Of a stretch of 16,963 nt of DNA, positions 1 through 13,180 are shown piece by piece (the stretch's first letter is position 1; each line of letters begins with the position of its first letter). Source of the stretch: Lamprobacter sp964516305 (GTDB taxonomy: Bacteria > Pseudomonadota > Gammaproteobacteria > Chromatiales > Chromatiaceae); contig CAZEZH010000067.1 in assembly GCA_964516305.1 (NCBI GenBank), positions 1-16,963 on the forward strand, read 5' to 3'. Made by a program: the position numbers and the translations under genes. Below the pieces are notes generated by a model. That model was not told where the DNA came from, did no database searches, and saw only the letters and a program-made list of their open reading frames with translations.

Positions 1-1055
<1,055 letters not shown>

Positions 1056-1114
1056 GCCCGTATCCCCTCAGAGATCCACTGCAATCGTTAGCGAGCGCCG
1101 ACCTGCGGTCGACA

Positions 1115-3211
1115 CTATCGTTTCTTGGCGACAGTCTCGGCGATGCTCGCCGGGACCTCGTTGTACTTGGCGAACTCCATGCTGTAGCTTGCCCGGCCTT
1201 GCGTTGCCGACCGGAGGTCAGTCGCATACCCGAACATCGAGGACAACGGCACCTCGGCGCGGATGATCTTGCCCGAGGGCGTATCTTCCATACCCTGGAT
1301 CATGCCGCGACGGCTGTTCAGGTCGCCCATGACGTCGCCCATATTCTCCTCTGGCGTCACGACCTCGACCTTCATGATCGGCTCAAGCAGAACCGGTTTC
1401 GCCTTAGCCGCACCTTCCTTGAACGCCATCGAGCCAGCAATCTTGAACGCCATCTCGCTCGAGTCGACCTCGTGGTACGAGCCGTCGTAGAGCGTTGCCT
1501 TGACGTCAACCACCGGGAAGCCGGCGATCACACCGTTGGTCATCGCCTCTTGGATGCCCTTGTCGACCGCTGGGATATACTCCTTTGGCACTGCGCCGCC
1601 CACGATCGCATTGGTAAATTCGTAGCCAACGCCTGGTTCCTGCGGCTCAAAACGAACATAGACATGACCATACTGACCACGACCACCAGACTGGCGCGCA
1701 AACTTGGTCTCTTGCTCGACCGTAGTGCGCAAGGTTTCGCGGTAGCTGACCTGCGGCGCTCCAACATTGGCCTCGACGTTAAACTCACGTCGCATGCGGT
1801 CGACGATGATCTCCAGGTGAAGCTCACCCATTCCCGAAATGATGGTCTGACCAGACTCCTCGTCAGAGCGAACGCGGAATGATGGGTCTTCCTGAGCGAG
1901 CTTCTGCAGCGCAACGCCCATTTTTTCCTGGTCGCTCTTGGTCCTCGGCTCAACCGCAACCGAGATGACCGGCTCTGGAAACTCCATCCGCTCAAGGGTG
2001 ATCGGCTTATCGAGTGCGCACAGGGTTTCGCCCGTCGTGACGTCCTTAAGGCCGACCGCGGCCGCAATGTCGCCAGCGCGAACTTCCTTGATCTCCTTAC
2101 GGTCGTTCGAGTGCATCTGCAGGATGCGTCCAACGCGTTCCTTCTTGCGCTTAACCGGATTCAGCACGCTGTCGCCAGCGTTCAACACACCCGAATAGAC
2201 TCGGAAAAAGGTCAGGGTGCCGACATAAGGGTCGGTAGCGATCTTGAACGCCAGCGCCGCAAACGGGGCGTCATCCTTCGACGGACGCTCCTCAACGGTC
2301 TCTGCCGCATCATCGAGCACACCCGTGATCGGCGGGACTTCCGGAGGTGACGGCAGGTACATGACCACCGCATCCAGCATCGCCTGCACGCCCTTGTTCT
2401 TGAACGCCGAGCCGCAGAGCATCGGCACGATCTCGTTGTTGATCGTGCGCTTGCGGATACCGGCGCGGATCTCATCCTCGGACAGCTCACCGCCCTCGAG
2501 ATACTTTTCCATCATCTCTTCGGTTGCTTCCGCAGCGGCCTCGATCAGCTTTTCGCGCCACTCAGCACAGGCGTCGGCCATCTCTGCCGGCACCTCACGG
2601 GCGTCGTAGGTGAGCCCCTTATCCGCTTCGTTCCAATAGATCGCCTGCATACGGACCAGGTCGACGATGCCAGCGAACTCCTCTTCCGCGCCAATCGGCA
2701 GCTGCAGAGGGATCGCGACTGCGCCTAGGCGGTCCTGCACCTGGCCGACGACGCGCAGGAAGTTCGCACCCATGCGGTCCATCTTATTGACGAAGGCGAT
2801 GCGCGGAACGCTGTACTTGTCGGCTTGACGCCAGACCGTCTCAGACTGCGGCTCCACACCGCCAACGGCACAGAATACGGTGCAGGCACCGTCGAGCACG
2901 CGTAATGAGCGCTCCACCTCGATGGTAAAATCGACGTGTCCTGGCGTATCGATAATGTTGATTCGATGCTCAGGAAACTGCTGATCCATTCCGGACCAGA
3001 AGCAGGTCGTTGCCGCTGAGGTAATGGTGATCCCGCGTTCTTGTTCCTGCTCCATCCAGTCCATGGTGGCCGCGCCGTCATGCACCTCACCGATCTTGTG
3101 CGACAAGCCGGTGTAAAACAGGACGCGCTCAGTCGTTGTCGTCTTACCGGCATCGATATGCGCCATGATGCCGAGGTTTCGGTACCGATCGATTGGTGTG
3201 CTACGTGCCAC
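1115..3211 (-). CDS. fusA: Translation elongation factor G (EF-G)
   Basis: EF-G is the cytoplasmic GTPase that drives tRNA-mRNA translocation and, with RRF, ribosome recycling. It has 698 aa (E. coli 704) and is complete. The GTPase motifs are AHIDAGKT (17-24), the switch region around RGITITSAATT, DTPGH (88-92) and NKMD (142-145). The later domains are also recognisable: the GMGELHLEIIVDRMRREF stretch of domain III, SGGRGQYGHV and the GYEF...EYIPAVDKGIQEA segment of domain IV, and EPIMKVEVVTPEE opening domain V. It matches the canonical translational EF-G, not a duplicated paralogue. The start is GTG at 3211, giving MARSTPIDRYRNLGIMAHID, which aligns with E. coli MARTTPIARYRN. The Shine-Dalgarno match is poor (only AGGCAA-like), so initiation may depend on coupling to rpsG, whose stop is 54 nt upstream. 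Confidence 0.98.
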   Translation of the reverse strand: MARSTPIDRYRNLGIMAHIDAGKTTTTERVLFYTGLSHKIGEVHDGAATMDWMEQEQERGITITSAATTCFWSGMDQQFPEHRINIIDTPGHVDFTIEVERSLRVLDGACTVFCAVGGVEPQSETVWRQADKYSVPRIAFVNKMDRMGANFLRVVGQVQDRLGAVAIPLQLPIGAEEEFAGIVDLVRMQAIYWNEADKGLTYDAREVPAEMADACAEWREKLIEAAAEATEEMMEKYLEGGELSEDEIRAGIRKRTINNEIVPMLCGSAFKNKGVQAMLDAVVMYLPSPPEVPPITGVLDDAAETVEERPSKDDAPFAALAFKIATDPYVGTLTFFRVYSGVLNAGDSVLNPVKRKKERVGRILQMHSNDRKEIKEVRAGDIAAAVGLKDVTTGETLCALDKPITLERMEFPEPVISVAVEPRTKSDQEKMGVALQKLAQEDPSFRVRSDEESGQTIISGMGELHLEIIVDRMRREFNVEANVGAPQVSYRETLRTTVEQETKFARQSGGRGQYGHVYVRFEPQEPGVGYEFTNAIVGGAVPKEYIPAVDKGIQEAMTNGVIAGFPVVDVKATLYDGSYHEVDSSEMAFKIAGSMAFKEGAAKAKPVLLEPIMKVEVVTPEENMGDVMGDLNSRRGMIQGMEDTPSGKIIRAEVPLSSMFGYATDLRSATQGRASYSMEFAKYNEVPASIAETVAKKR

Positions 3212-3265
3212 GACTGCGTTGCCTATTGCCTGAGGTGAATCCCGGGAGCTGCGTGCGCGCTTGCG

Positions 3266-3736
3266 CTACCAGCGGTAATGCGAGAAGGCCTTGTTTGCCT
3301 CTGCCATCCGATGCGTGTCTTCCTTCTTCTTCACTGCGGTGCCACGTGCATCAGCTGCGTCCATGAGCTCACCGGCGAGGCGGAGCGCCATCGATTTCTC
3401 GGAGCGCTTGCGCGAGGCGTCGATCAACCAGCGCATGGCCAGGGTATTGCGCCGCGACGGCCGAACCTCGACCGGCACCTGGTAGGTCGCACCACCAACG
3501 CGGCGAGATTTGACCTCGACCACCGGGCGCACGTTCTCCATCGCACTATCGAGCAGCTCGAGCGGCTCTGCGCCCTTCTTCTCGACCACTCGATCGAGTG
3601 CGCCATAGATGATGCGCTCAGCAACGGCTTTCTTGCCGTCTTCCATCAACATATTGATGAATTTGGTGAGCAGCTCACTACCATGTTTCGGGTCTGGCAG
3701 GATCTGGCGACGACCAACGATGCGTCTTCTCGGCAT
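3266..3736 (-). CDS. rpsG: 30S ribosomal protein S7
   Basis: S7 is a primary 16S rRNA binder that nucleates assembly of the head of the 30S subunit and contacts mRNA and tRNA near the E site. It has 156 aa, the usual bacterial length, and starts MPRRRIVGRRQILPDPKHGS, the conserved basic N-terminal arm. GGATYQVPVEVRPSRR and MALRLAGELMDAA are family hallmarks, and it ends AFSHYRW. ATG at 3736 is the only sensible start, with GGAG about 11-12 nt upstream. The gene follows rpsL after 103 nt and precedes fusA by 54 nt. In E. coli S7 represses the str operon by binding the rpsL-rpsG spacer, and the spacer here has a comparable length. Confidence 0.98.
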   Translation of the reverse strand: MPRRRIVGRRQILPDPKHGSELLTKFINMLMEDGKKAVAERIIYGALDRVVEKKGAEPLELLDSAMENVRPVVEVKSRRVGGATYQVPVEVRPSRRNTLAMRWLIDASRKRSEKSMALRLAGELMDAADARGTAVKKKEDTHRMAEANKAFSHYRW

Positions 3737-3839
3737 TGCTTTTCAGGCTCCGACTACCTATTAAAAGGGTAAGAACGCTCAACCAGTGATGCGCTAGGCT
3801 CGACTGGTCGGCGCCAAAGGGCGATGATCGACGAGAGCT
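3737..3839 (-). other. rpsL-rpsG intercistronic spacer, candidate S7 feedback site
   Basis: This 103-nt spacer between the rpsL stop and the rpsG start holds no gene. In E. coli the corresponding spacer is 96 nt and is folded and bound by S7, which represses its own translation. Only the position and similar length support that role here. I did not find an obvious long perfect stem by eye, so this is a positional inference. The rpsG ribosome-binding site (GGAG) lies at its rpsG-proximal end, after a pyrimidine-rich segment. Confidence 0.35.
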
Positions 3840-4214
3840 TTAACTCTTAGGGCGCTTGGCGCCGTACTTGGAGCGACCCTGACGGCGCTTCTCGACACCG
3901 GAGGCATCCAAGGTGCCGCGCACGGTGTGATACCGCACACCAGGCAGGTCCTTAACGCGGCCGCCGCGAATCAGCACCACCGAGTGCTCCTGCAGGTTAT
4001 GCCCTTCACCACCGATGTAGGACGCAACCTCGAAACCATTGGTCAGCCGCACGCGCGCGACCTTTCGCAGCGCCGAGTTCGGCTTCTTTGGCGTCGTGGT
4101 ATAGACACGGGTACAGACACCGCGCTTTTGAGGGCAGGCCTCGAGCGCTGGCACCGTGCTCTTCGCCACCCGCCGCTTACGGGGATTGCGCACCAACTGA
4201 TTGACTGTCGCCAT
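3840..4214 (-). CDS. rpsL: 30S ribosomal protein S12
   Basis: S12 sits at the decoding centre of the 30S subunit and controls decoding accuracy; it is the classic target of streptomycin-resistance mutations. It has 124 aa, the same as E. coli, starting MATVNQLVRNPRKRRVAKS and ending SKYGAKRPKS. The conserved loop TTTPKKPNSALRK carries K43 and K44 (Met counted), and GGRVKDLPGVRYH carries the loop whose Asp is often methylthiolated. The residues that usually mutate to give streptomycin resistance (K43 and the K in RVKDLP) are the sensitive type. The ATG at 4214 has GGAG 6 nt upstream. It is the first gene of the str block and lies behind a promoter and a leader of about 335 nt. Confidence 0.98.
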   Translation of the reverse strand: MATVNQLVRNPRKRRVAKSTVPALEACPQKRGVCTRVYTTTPKKPNSALRKVARVRLTNGFEVASYIGGEGHNLQEHSVVLIRGGRVKDLPGVRYHTVRGTLDASGVEKRRQGRSKYGAKRPKS

Positions 4215-4550
4215 GACTGACTCCGACGGCTTGAATGCAATATCTATGCACTAAAAGTCCGAGCCCGCAGCCTTTGGCCGGCGACGCCCGATCTTGGAAT
4301 TCAGGTTGAGGGCCTTGCCGATGTCCTAAAAAGAACAATCGCATGCCACGCCCTACTCACGTTTAGGCAGTGATGCAACGCACAGGACGTGCCGCAGTCA
4401 ATCTAATCACCTAGGTAATACCAGGTGCGGAACTCGCCAGCGAACAGCGAGAACGCAGATGGACGGCAGATGAGTCGACGAGAAGGGCGTGCCGCAGCAA
4501 CCATGCCACTCAAACAGCAGGCTGGCAATTAAAATTGCCAGCGAGCTAAG
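4215..4550 (-). other. Long rpsL 5' leader (inferred untranslated region)
   Basis: This stretch runs from the inferred transcription start near 4550 to the rpsL start and carries no recognised gene. It contains a near-perfect inverted repeat at its 5' end (4521-4542). CGTGCCGCAG occurs twice on the plus strand exactly 100 nt apart (4388-4397 and 4488-4497), and GACGAGAAG occurs twice (4477-4485 and 4550-4558). An 8-nt complementary pair (4347-4354 with 4484-4491) could fold the leader back on itself. Two tiny open frames exist: a 33-codon one at 4403-4504, with a weak ribosome-binding site, and a coding-like 24-codon stretch without a start codon at 4251-4325. No function can be assigned. Confidence 0.5.
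4521..4542 (-). repeat. Inverted repeat at the start of the rpsL leader
   Basis: Two 10-nt arms, GCTGGCAATT and AATTGCCAGC, are exact reverse complements separated by two bases. In RNA this gives a 9-bp stem with a UUUA loop, beginning about 9 nt after the inferred transcription start. No T run follows, so it is a poor terminator. A 5'-end stabilising hairpin or a DNA operator for a dimeric regulator are the alternatives. Confidence 0.7.
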
Positions 4551-4556
4551 ACGAGA

Positions 4557-4585
4557 AGTATATTCAGCAGAGCAGCCCCTGTCAA
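4557..4585 (-). promoter_or_regulatory. Sigma-70 promoter for the str genes (rpsL-rpsG-fusA-tuf)
   Basis: On the minus strand, TTGACA (4585-4580), a perfect -35 box, is followed by a 17-nt spacer and TATACT (4562-4557), a 5 of 6 match to the -10 consensus. Transcription would start near 4550. The site lies about 55 nt after the rpoC stop and faces rpsL. Both boxes and the spacing are near ideal in an otherwise GC-rich region, so a chance match is unlikely. It would let the str genes be transcribed independently of rif-cluster readthrough. Confidence 0.85.
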
Positions 4586-4609
4586 CGGTCCATTGCGGAT
4601 CGATGACAG

Positions 4610-4629
4610 AAGCCCCGCAAAGGTGGCTT
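4610..4629 (-). terminator. Weak hairpin after rpoC (uncertain terminator)
   Basis: AAGCC and GGCTT form a 5-bp stem with a 10-nt loop between the rpoC stop and the str promoter. The stem is short and has no real T tract on the minus strand, so efficient termination is doubtful. Some rif transcripts probably read through into rpsL. Confidence 0.2.
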
Positions 4630-4639
4630 TAGTCGACGC

Positions 4640-8863
<4,224 letters not shown>

Positions 8864-8870
8864 GACCTAG

Positions 8871-8877
8871 CCTCCTT
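8871..8877 (-). promoter_or_regulatory. Strong ribosome-binding site for rpoC (GTG start)
   Basis: AAGGAGG on the minus strand lies 7 nt before the GTG at 8863. It is a near-perfect match to the anti-Shine-Dalgarno sequence and fixes the non-ATG start of rpoC. The long 165-nt rpoB-rpoC spacer means rpoC translation must initiate independently of rpoB, which fits such a strong site. Confidence 0.85.
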
Positions 8878-8931
8878 AGGAAAGAGTGGGCCGACGGCCA
8901 AGGGCCAACAGCCAGTATTCGGTTGCACCCC

Positions 8932-8964
8932 CCAATGTGATCCAGATGCGATCCAGATACGATC
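8932..8964 (+). repeat. Three-copy 11-nt tandem repeat in the rpoB-rpoC spacer
   Basis: Three consecutive 11-nt units are read on the plus strand: CCAATGTGATC, CAGATGCGATC and CAGATACGATC. The last two differ at one base; the first matches its neighbour at 8 of 11 positions. All end in GATC. The repeat is non-coding. It may be a replication-slippage product or a regulatory or structural element of the intercistronic RNA. Confidence 0.75.
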
Positions 8965-8987
8965 AGGGGTTAGCCATCAAGGCGGCC

Positions 8988-9017
8988 CGGGGCGGAGACG
9001 GCAGCGTCTCCACCCCG
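8988..9017 (-). other. 13-bp hairpin just after rpoB
   Basis: Plus-strand arms at 8988-9000 and 9005-9017 pair over 13 positions with one G-U wobble in the minus-strand RNA and a four-base loop (CUGC). The hairpin starts 11 nt after the rpoB stop codon. No U tract follows (GGCCGCC instead), so it is more likely an RNA-stability or processing structure than an intrinsic terminator. Confidence 0.65.
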
Positions 9018-9028
9018 CAGACGACAGA

Positions 9029-12000
9029 TCAATCCTGCTCGAGTTCGATGTTGATGCCGAGCGAGCGGATCTCCTTGACCAGTACGTTGAACGACTCTGG
9101 CATTCCGGCCTCCATACGATGGTCGCCATCGACGATGCTCTTGTACATCTTGGTCCGCCCGGCCACGTCATCCGACTTCACGGTGAGCATCTCCTGCAGG
9201 GTATGCGCAGCACCGTACGCCTCGAGCGCCCAGACCTCCATCTCGCCGAAGCGCTGACCTCCGAACTGCGCCTTACCGCCGAGCGGCTGCTGCGTGACCA
9301 GGCTGTACGGACCGGTTGAGCGCGCATGCATCTTGTCGTCGACCAGGTGATTGAGCTTCAGCATGTACATATAACCGACGGTCACGGGCCGTTCGAAGGG
9401 CTCACCGGAGCGGCCGTCGTAGAGCGTGGTCTGGCCCGTGGTCGAGAACCCAGCGAGGTCAAGCATGTACTTGATCTCTTCTTCGCTGGCACCGTCGAAG
9501 ACCGGGGTCGCAAGCGGCACGCCTCCACGCAGGTTAGCGGCCAGCTCCAGCACCTCGTCGTTGCTAAGGCTGTCGAGGTCCTCGAGCTTGCCACTGCTGT
9601 TGTAGACCTTCGCCAGAAAGCCGCGCAGCTCTTCGACATCGGCCTGTGCGCGCAACATCGCATCGATGCGCTGACCAAGCCCCTTCGCGGCCCAACCCAG
9701 GTGAGTTTCGAGCACCTGACCCACGTTCATGCGTGAGGGCACGCCCAGCGGGTTCAGCACGATATCGACCGGCTCGCCATCCGCGCTGAATGGCATATCC
9801 TCTTGTGGCACGACCCTTGAGATGACGCCCTTATTCCCGTGTCGACCGGCCATTTTGTCGCCCGGCTGGATGCGCCGCTTCACCGCGACATAGGTCTTGA
9901 CCATCTTCAGCACACCCGGCGGCAATTCGTCGCCCTGGGTGATCTTGCGTTTCTTGATCTCGAACCGCTCGCGGAACACCTCACGCTGCTCTTTGATCTG
10001 TGCGGCCACCGCTTCAAGCTGAGCCGCGGCCTCCTCGCTCCGGATGCGGATCTCGAGCCACTTGTCCTTGCCCTGGCCGTCTGAGAGTTCGTTCAGATAG
10101 CTCTTGGTGATCTTGGCTCCCGCCTTAAGCCCGCCTGGGCCGCCATCGGCGATCTTGCCGATTAACATCTTCTCGACGCGTTGAAAGGTATCCTGCTCCA
10201 TGATCCGCAGCTGATCGGCCAAGTCCTTGCGCACCCGCTCGAGTTCGATCTCCTCGATCTGGGTCGCGCGCTTGTCCTTCTCGACACCGTCGCGGGTGAA
10301 GACCTGAACATCGACGACGGACCCGGCCATCCCCGATGGCAGCCGCAGCGAGGTGTCCTTCACGTCCGATGCCTTCTCGCCGAAGATCGCGCGCAGCAGT
10401 TTTTCCTCCGGCGTCAGCTGGGTCTCACCCTTGGGCGTGACCTTACCCACCAGGATGTCGCCATCGCGCACCTCGGCACCGATGTAGACGATGCCAGACT
10501 CATCCAGCTTGCCAAGCGCGGCCTCACCGACATTTGGGATGTCGCTGGTGATCTCCTCCGGCCCCAACTTGGTGTCACGCGCCAGACAGGTGAGTTCCTC
10601 GATGTGGATGCTGGTGAAGCGGTCCTGCTGGACCAAACGTTCCGAGAGGAGGATCGAATCCTCGAAGTTGTAGCCGTTCCAAGGCATGAAGGCGACGCGC
10701 AGATTCTGCCCCAACGCCAGCTCACCCATGTCGGTTGAGGGTCCGTCGGCAAGCACATCGTTACGCACCACCACATCGCCAGGGCTCACCAACGGCCGCT
10801 GATTGATACAGGTGTTCTGATTCGAACGGGTGTACTTGGTCAGGGTGTAGATGTCGACACCGGCCTCACCGGCCTCGGTCTCATCGTCGTTGACCCGCAC
10901 CACGATACGCGCCGCATCCACCGCCTCGATCACACCGCCACGCCGAGCCCAGACCACGACGCCTGAGTCCTTAGCGACCACCCGCTCCATGCCAGTGCCG
11001 ACCAACGGCTTCTCGGCACGCAAGGTCGGTACGGCCTGCCGCTGCATGTTCGACCCCATCAGGGCGCGGTTGGCATCGTCATGCTCTAGGAAGGGCACCA
11101 GCGAGGCCGCAACTGAGACGATCTGCCGCGGCGAGACATCCATAAACTGCACCTCATCGGGCGCCTTCATAGTGAACTCGTTCATGTGCCGACAGGAGAC
11201 CAGCGCGTCGGTCAATCGGCTGTCCTCGTCAAGCGTGGCATTCGCCTGAGCGATGACGTAGCCACCCTCCTCGATCGCCGACAGATGCACGATCTCGTGA
11301 GTCGCCTGACCGCCCTCGACCCGTCGATACGGGGTTTCGAGGAAACCATACTTGTTGGTCCGCGCATAGACCGCAAGCGAGTTGATTAAGCCGATATTCG
11401 GGCCTTCAGGCGTTTCGATCGGGCAGACGCGGCCGTAGTGGGTCGGATGCACGTCACGGACCTCGAAGCCAGCGCGCTCACGCGCCAGACCGCCCGGCCC
11501 CAATGCCGACACGCGCCGCTTGTGGGTGACCTCGGAGAGCGGGTTGTTCTGGTCCATGAACTGCGACAGCTGACTGGAGCCGAAGAACTCCTTGATCGCC
11601 GCCGAGACCGGCTTCGCATTGATCAACTCCTGTGGCATCAGCCCTTCTGACTCGGCAAGCGAGAGGCGCTCCTTGACCGCGCGCTCGACCCGCACCAGGC
11701 CGACCCGGAACTGATTCTCTGCCATCTCACCCACGCAGCGGATACGCCGATTACCGAGGTGGTCGATGTCATCGACGGTGCCGCGACCGTTGCGCAGCTC
11801 GACCAACACCCTCAGGGCATCGACGATGTCGGAGTGCTCGCCATGCTCTTCGACCAGTTTGGTCGAGAAGGCATCGCTGCGCTGCGAGAAATAACGCCCG
11901 TCGTAGAGGATGCCTGGACCCTCGGTCTCATCGCGCAGCAAACGACGGTTGAACTTCATCCGCCCAACCGCGGATAGATCGTAGCGCTCGGGTGCGAAGA

Positions 12001-13180
12001 ATAGATTGTGGAACAGGTTCTGCGCCGCATCTTTGGTCGGCGGCTCGCCCGGGCGCATCATCCGATAGACCTCGACCTGGGCCTCGAGCTCATTGGTGGT
12101 CTGGTCGATGCGCAGGGTCTCAGACAGATAAGGACCATGGTCCAGGTCGTTGACGAACAGGGTCTCAATACGTTCGACGCCCTTCTCGCGCAGCGCCTCG
12201 AGTAGCTCTTCGGTGATCTCACTATTGGCCTCGGCGATGATCTCGCCGGTCTCAGTGTCGATCTGGGTGCGGGCTAGGGTGCGGCCGATGAGGAACTCAT
12301 CCGGCACCTGAAGCCGCTCAACACCGGCCTTTTGCAGGGCGCGGATGTGCTTCGCCGTGACGCGGCGGCCGGCCTCAACCAGCAGCTCATCGCCAATCTT
12401 GACCTCGAAGTTGACCGTCTCACCGCGCAGGCGCTCAGGCACCAGTTCGAGTTCTAGTGGCGTACCGAGGTGGAAGCTGTCGGTCTCGAAGAACATCGAT
12501 AGGATATCGTCAACGCTGTAGCCAAGCGCGCGCAACAGCACCGTTGCCGGAAGCTTGCGACGGCGATCAATACGCACGAAGACGTTATCCTTCGGATCAA
12601 ACTCGAAGTCGAGCCAGGAGCCGCGGTAGGGGATCACCCGTGCCGAGAACAGGAGCTTCCCGGATGAGTGCGTCTTGCCCTTGTCGTGATCGAAGAACAC
12701 GCCCGGCGAGCGATGCAGCTGGGAGACGATGACTCGCTCGGTGCCGTTAATGATGAAGGTGCCGGTCTCGGTCATGAGCGGCAGGTCGCCCATGTAGACC
12801 TCTTGCTCGCGCACATCCTTGACCACCTTCGTGCTGGCCGGTGCATCCTTGTCGTAGATGACCAGGCGCAGCAGCACACGCAACGGTGCAGCATAGGTGG
12901 CACCGCGCAGATGACACTCGCGCACATCGAAGGCCGGCTCGCCGAGTCGGTAGCTCACGTACTCGAGCACGGCATTGCCAGAATAGCTCTCGATAGGCAG
13001 CACGGTCCGGAATGCGGCGTGCAAACCGACCTCATCACGCCCCTTCGGCCCCTTTTCCAGCTGCAGAAAGTCACGGTAGGAATCGATCTGGGTCGCCAGT
13101 AGGAACGGGACCTCCATGATCGTCGGGCGCTTGCCGAAGTTTTTGCGGATGCGCTTCTTTTCGGTAAACGAATAGGGCAT
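9029..13180 (-). CDS. rpoB: DNA-directed RNA polymerase subunit beta
   Basis: Beta forms the other half of the catalytic cleft of RNA polymerase and is the target of rifampicin. It has 1383 aa against 1342 in E. coli. It starts MPYSFTEKKRIRKNFGKRP and ends IRSLGINIELEQD, both typical. The rifampicin region (about residues 534-560) reads GSSQLSQFMDQNNPLSEVTH then KRRVSALGPGG; residues equivalent to E. coli D516, H526 and S531 (here D543, H553 and S558) are all the sensitive type. GDKMAGRHGNKGVIS and KLNHLVDDKMHARSTGPYS are intact. About 22 residues are added after GPGIL at residue 425 compared with E. coli, and further differences lie in the DGGPGGLKAGAK region, as I recall for Pseudomonas. 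The ATG at 13180 has GGGAAGG a few nt upstream. It follows rplL after 248 nt. Confidence 0.99.
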   Translation of the reverse strand: MPYSFTEKKRIRKNFGKRPTIMEVPFLLATQIDSYRDFLQLEKGPKGRDEVGLHAAFRTVLPIESYSGNAVLEYVSYRLGEPAFDVRECHLRGATYAAPLRVLLRLVIYDKDAPASTKVVKDVREQEVYMGDLPLMTETGTFIINGTERVIVSQLHRSPGVFFDHDKGKTHSSGKLLFSARVIPYRGSWLDFEFDPKDNVFVRIDRRRKLPATVLLRALGYSVDDILSMFFETDSFHLGTPLELELVPERLRGETVNFEVKIGDELLVEAGRRVTAKHIRALQKAGVERLQVPDEFLIGRTLARTQIDTETGEIIAEANSEITEELLEALREKGVERIETLFVNDLDHGPYLSETLRIDQTTNELEAQVEVYRMMRPGEPPTKDAAQNLFHNLFFAPERYDLSAVGRMKFNRRLLRDETEGPGILYDGRYFSQRSDAFSTKLVEEHGEHSDIVDALRVLVELRNGRGTVDDIDHLGNRRIRCVGEMAENQFRVGLVRVERAVKERLSLAESEGLMPQELINAKPVSAAIKEFFGSSQLSQFMDQNNPLSEVTHKRRVSALGPGGLARERAGFEVRDVHPTHYGRVCPIETPEGPNIGLINSLAVYARTNKYGFLETPYRRVEGGQATHEIVHLSAIEEGGYVIAQANATLDEDSRLTDALVSCRHMNEFTMKAPDEVQFMDVSPRQIVSVAASLVPFLEHDDANRALMGSNMQRQAVPTLRAEKPLVGTGMERVVAKDSGVVVWARRGGVIEAVDAARIVVRVNDDETEAGEAGVDIYTLTKYTRSNQNTCINQRPLVSPGDVVVRNDVLADGPSTDMGELALGQNLRVAFMPWNGYNFEDSILLSERLVQQDRFTSIHIEELTCLARDTKLGPEEITSDIPNVGEAALGKLDESGIVYIGAEVRDGDILVGKVTPKGETQLTPEEKLLRAIFGEKASDVKDTSLRLPSGMAGSVVDVQVFTRDGVEKDKRATQIEEIELERVRKDLADQLRIMEQDTFQRVEKMLIGKIADGGPGGLKAGAKITKSYLNELSDGQGKDKWLEIRIRSEEAAAQLEAVAAQIKEQREVFRERFEIKKRKITQGDELPPGVLKMVKTYVAVKRRIQPGDKMAGRHGNKGVISRVVPQEDMPFSADGEPVDIVLNPLGVPSRMNVGQVLETHLGWAAKGLGQRIDAMLRAQADVEELRGFLAKVYNSSGKLEDLDSLSNDEVLELAANLRGGVPLATPVFDGASEEEIKYMLDLAGFSTTGQTTLYDGRSGEPFERPVTVGYMYMLKLNHLVDDKMHARSTGPYSLVTQQPLGGKAQFGGQRFGEMEVWALEAYGAAHTLQEMLTVKSDDVAGRTKMYKSIVDGDHRMEAGMPESFNVLVKEIRSLGINIELEQD

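Noticed and set aside
4403..4504. A 33-codon frame in the rpsL leader as a leader peptide gene
   Set aside because: It has only a weak GAG-like ribosome-binding match and no run of regulatory codons; there is nothing beyond an open frame to support it.
11501..11581. Possible rifampicin-resistance alleles in RpoB
   Set aside because: All the positions I checked in the resistance region carry the usual sensitive residues.
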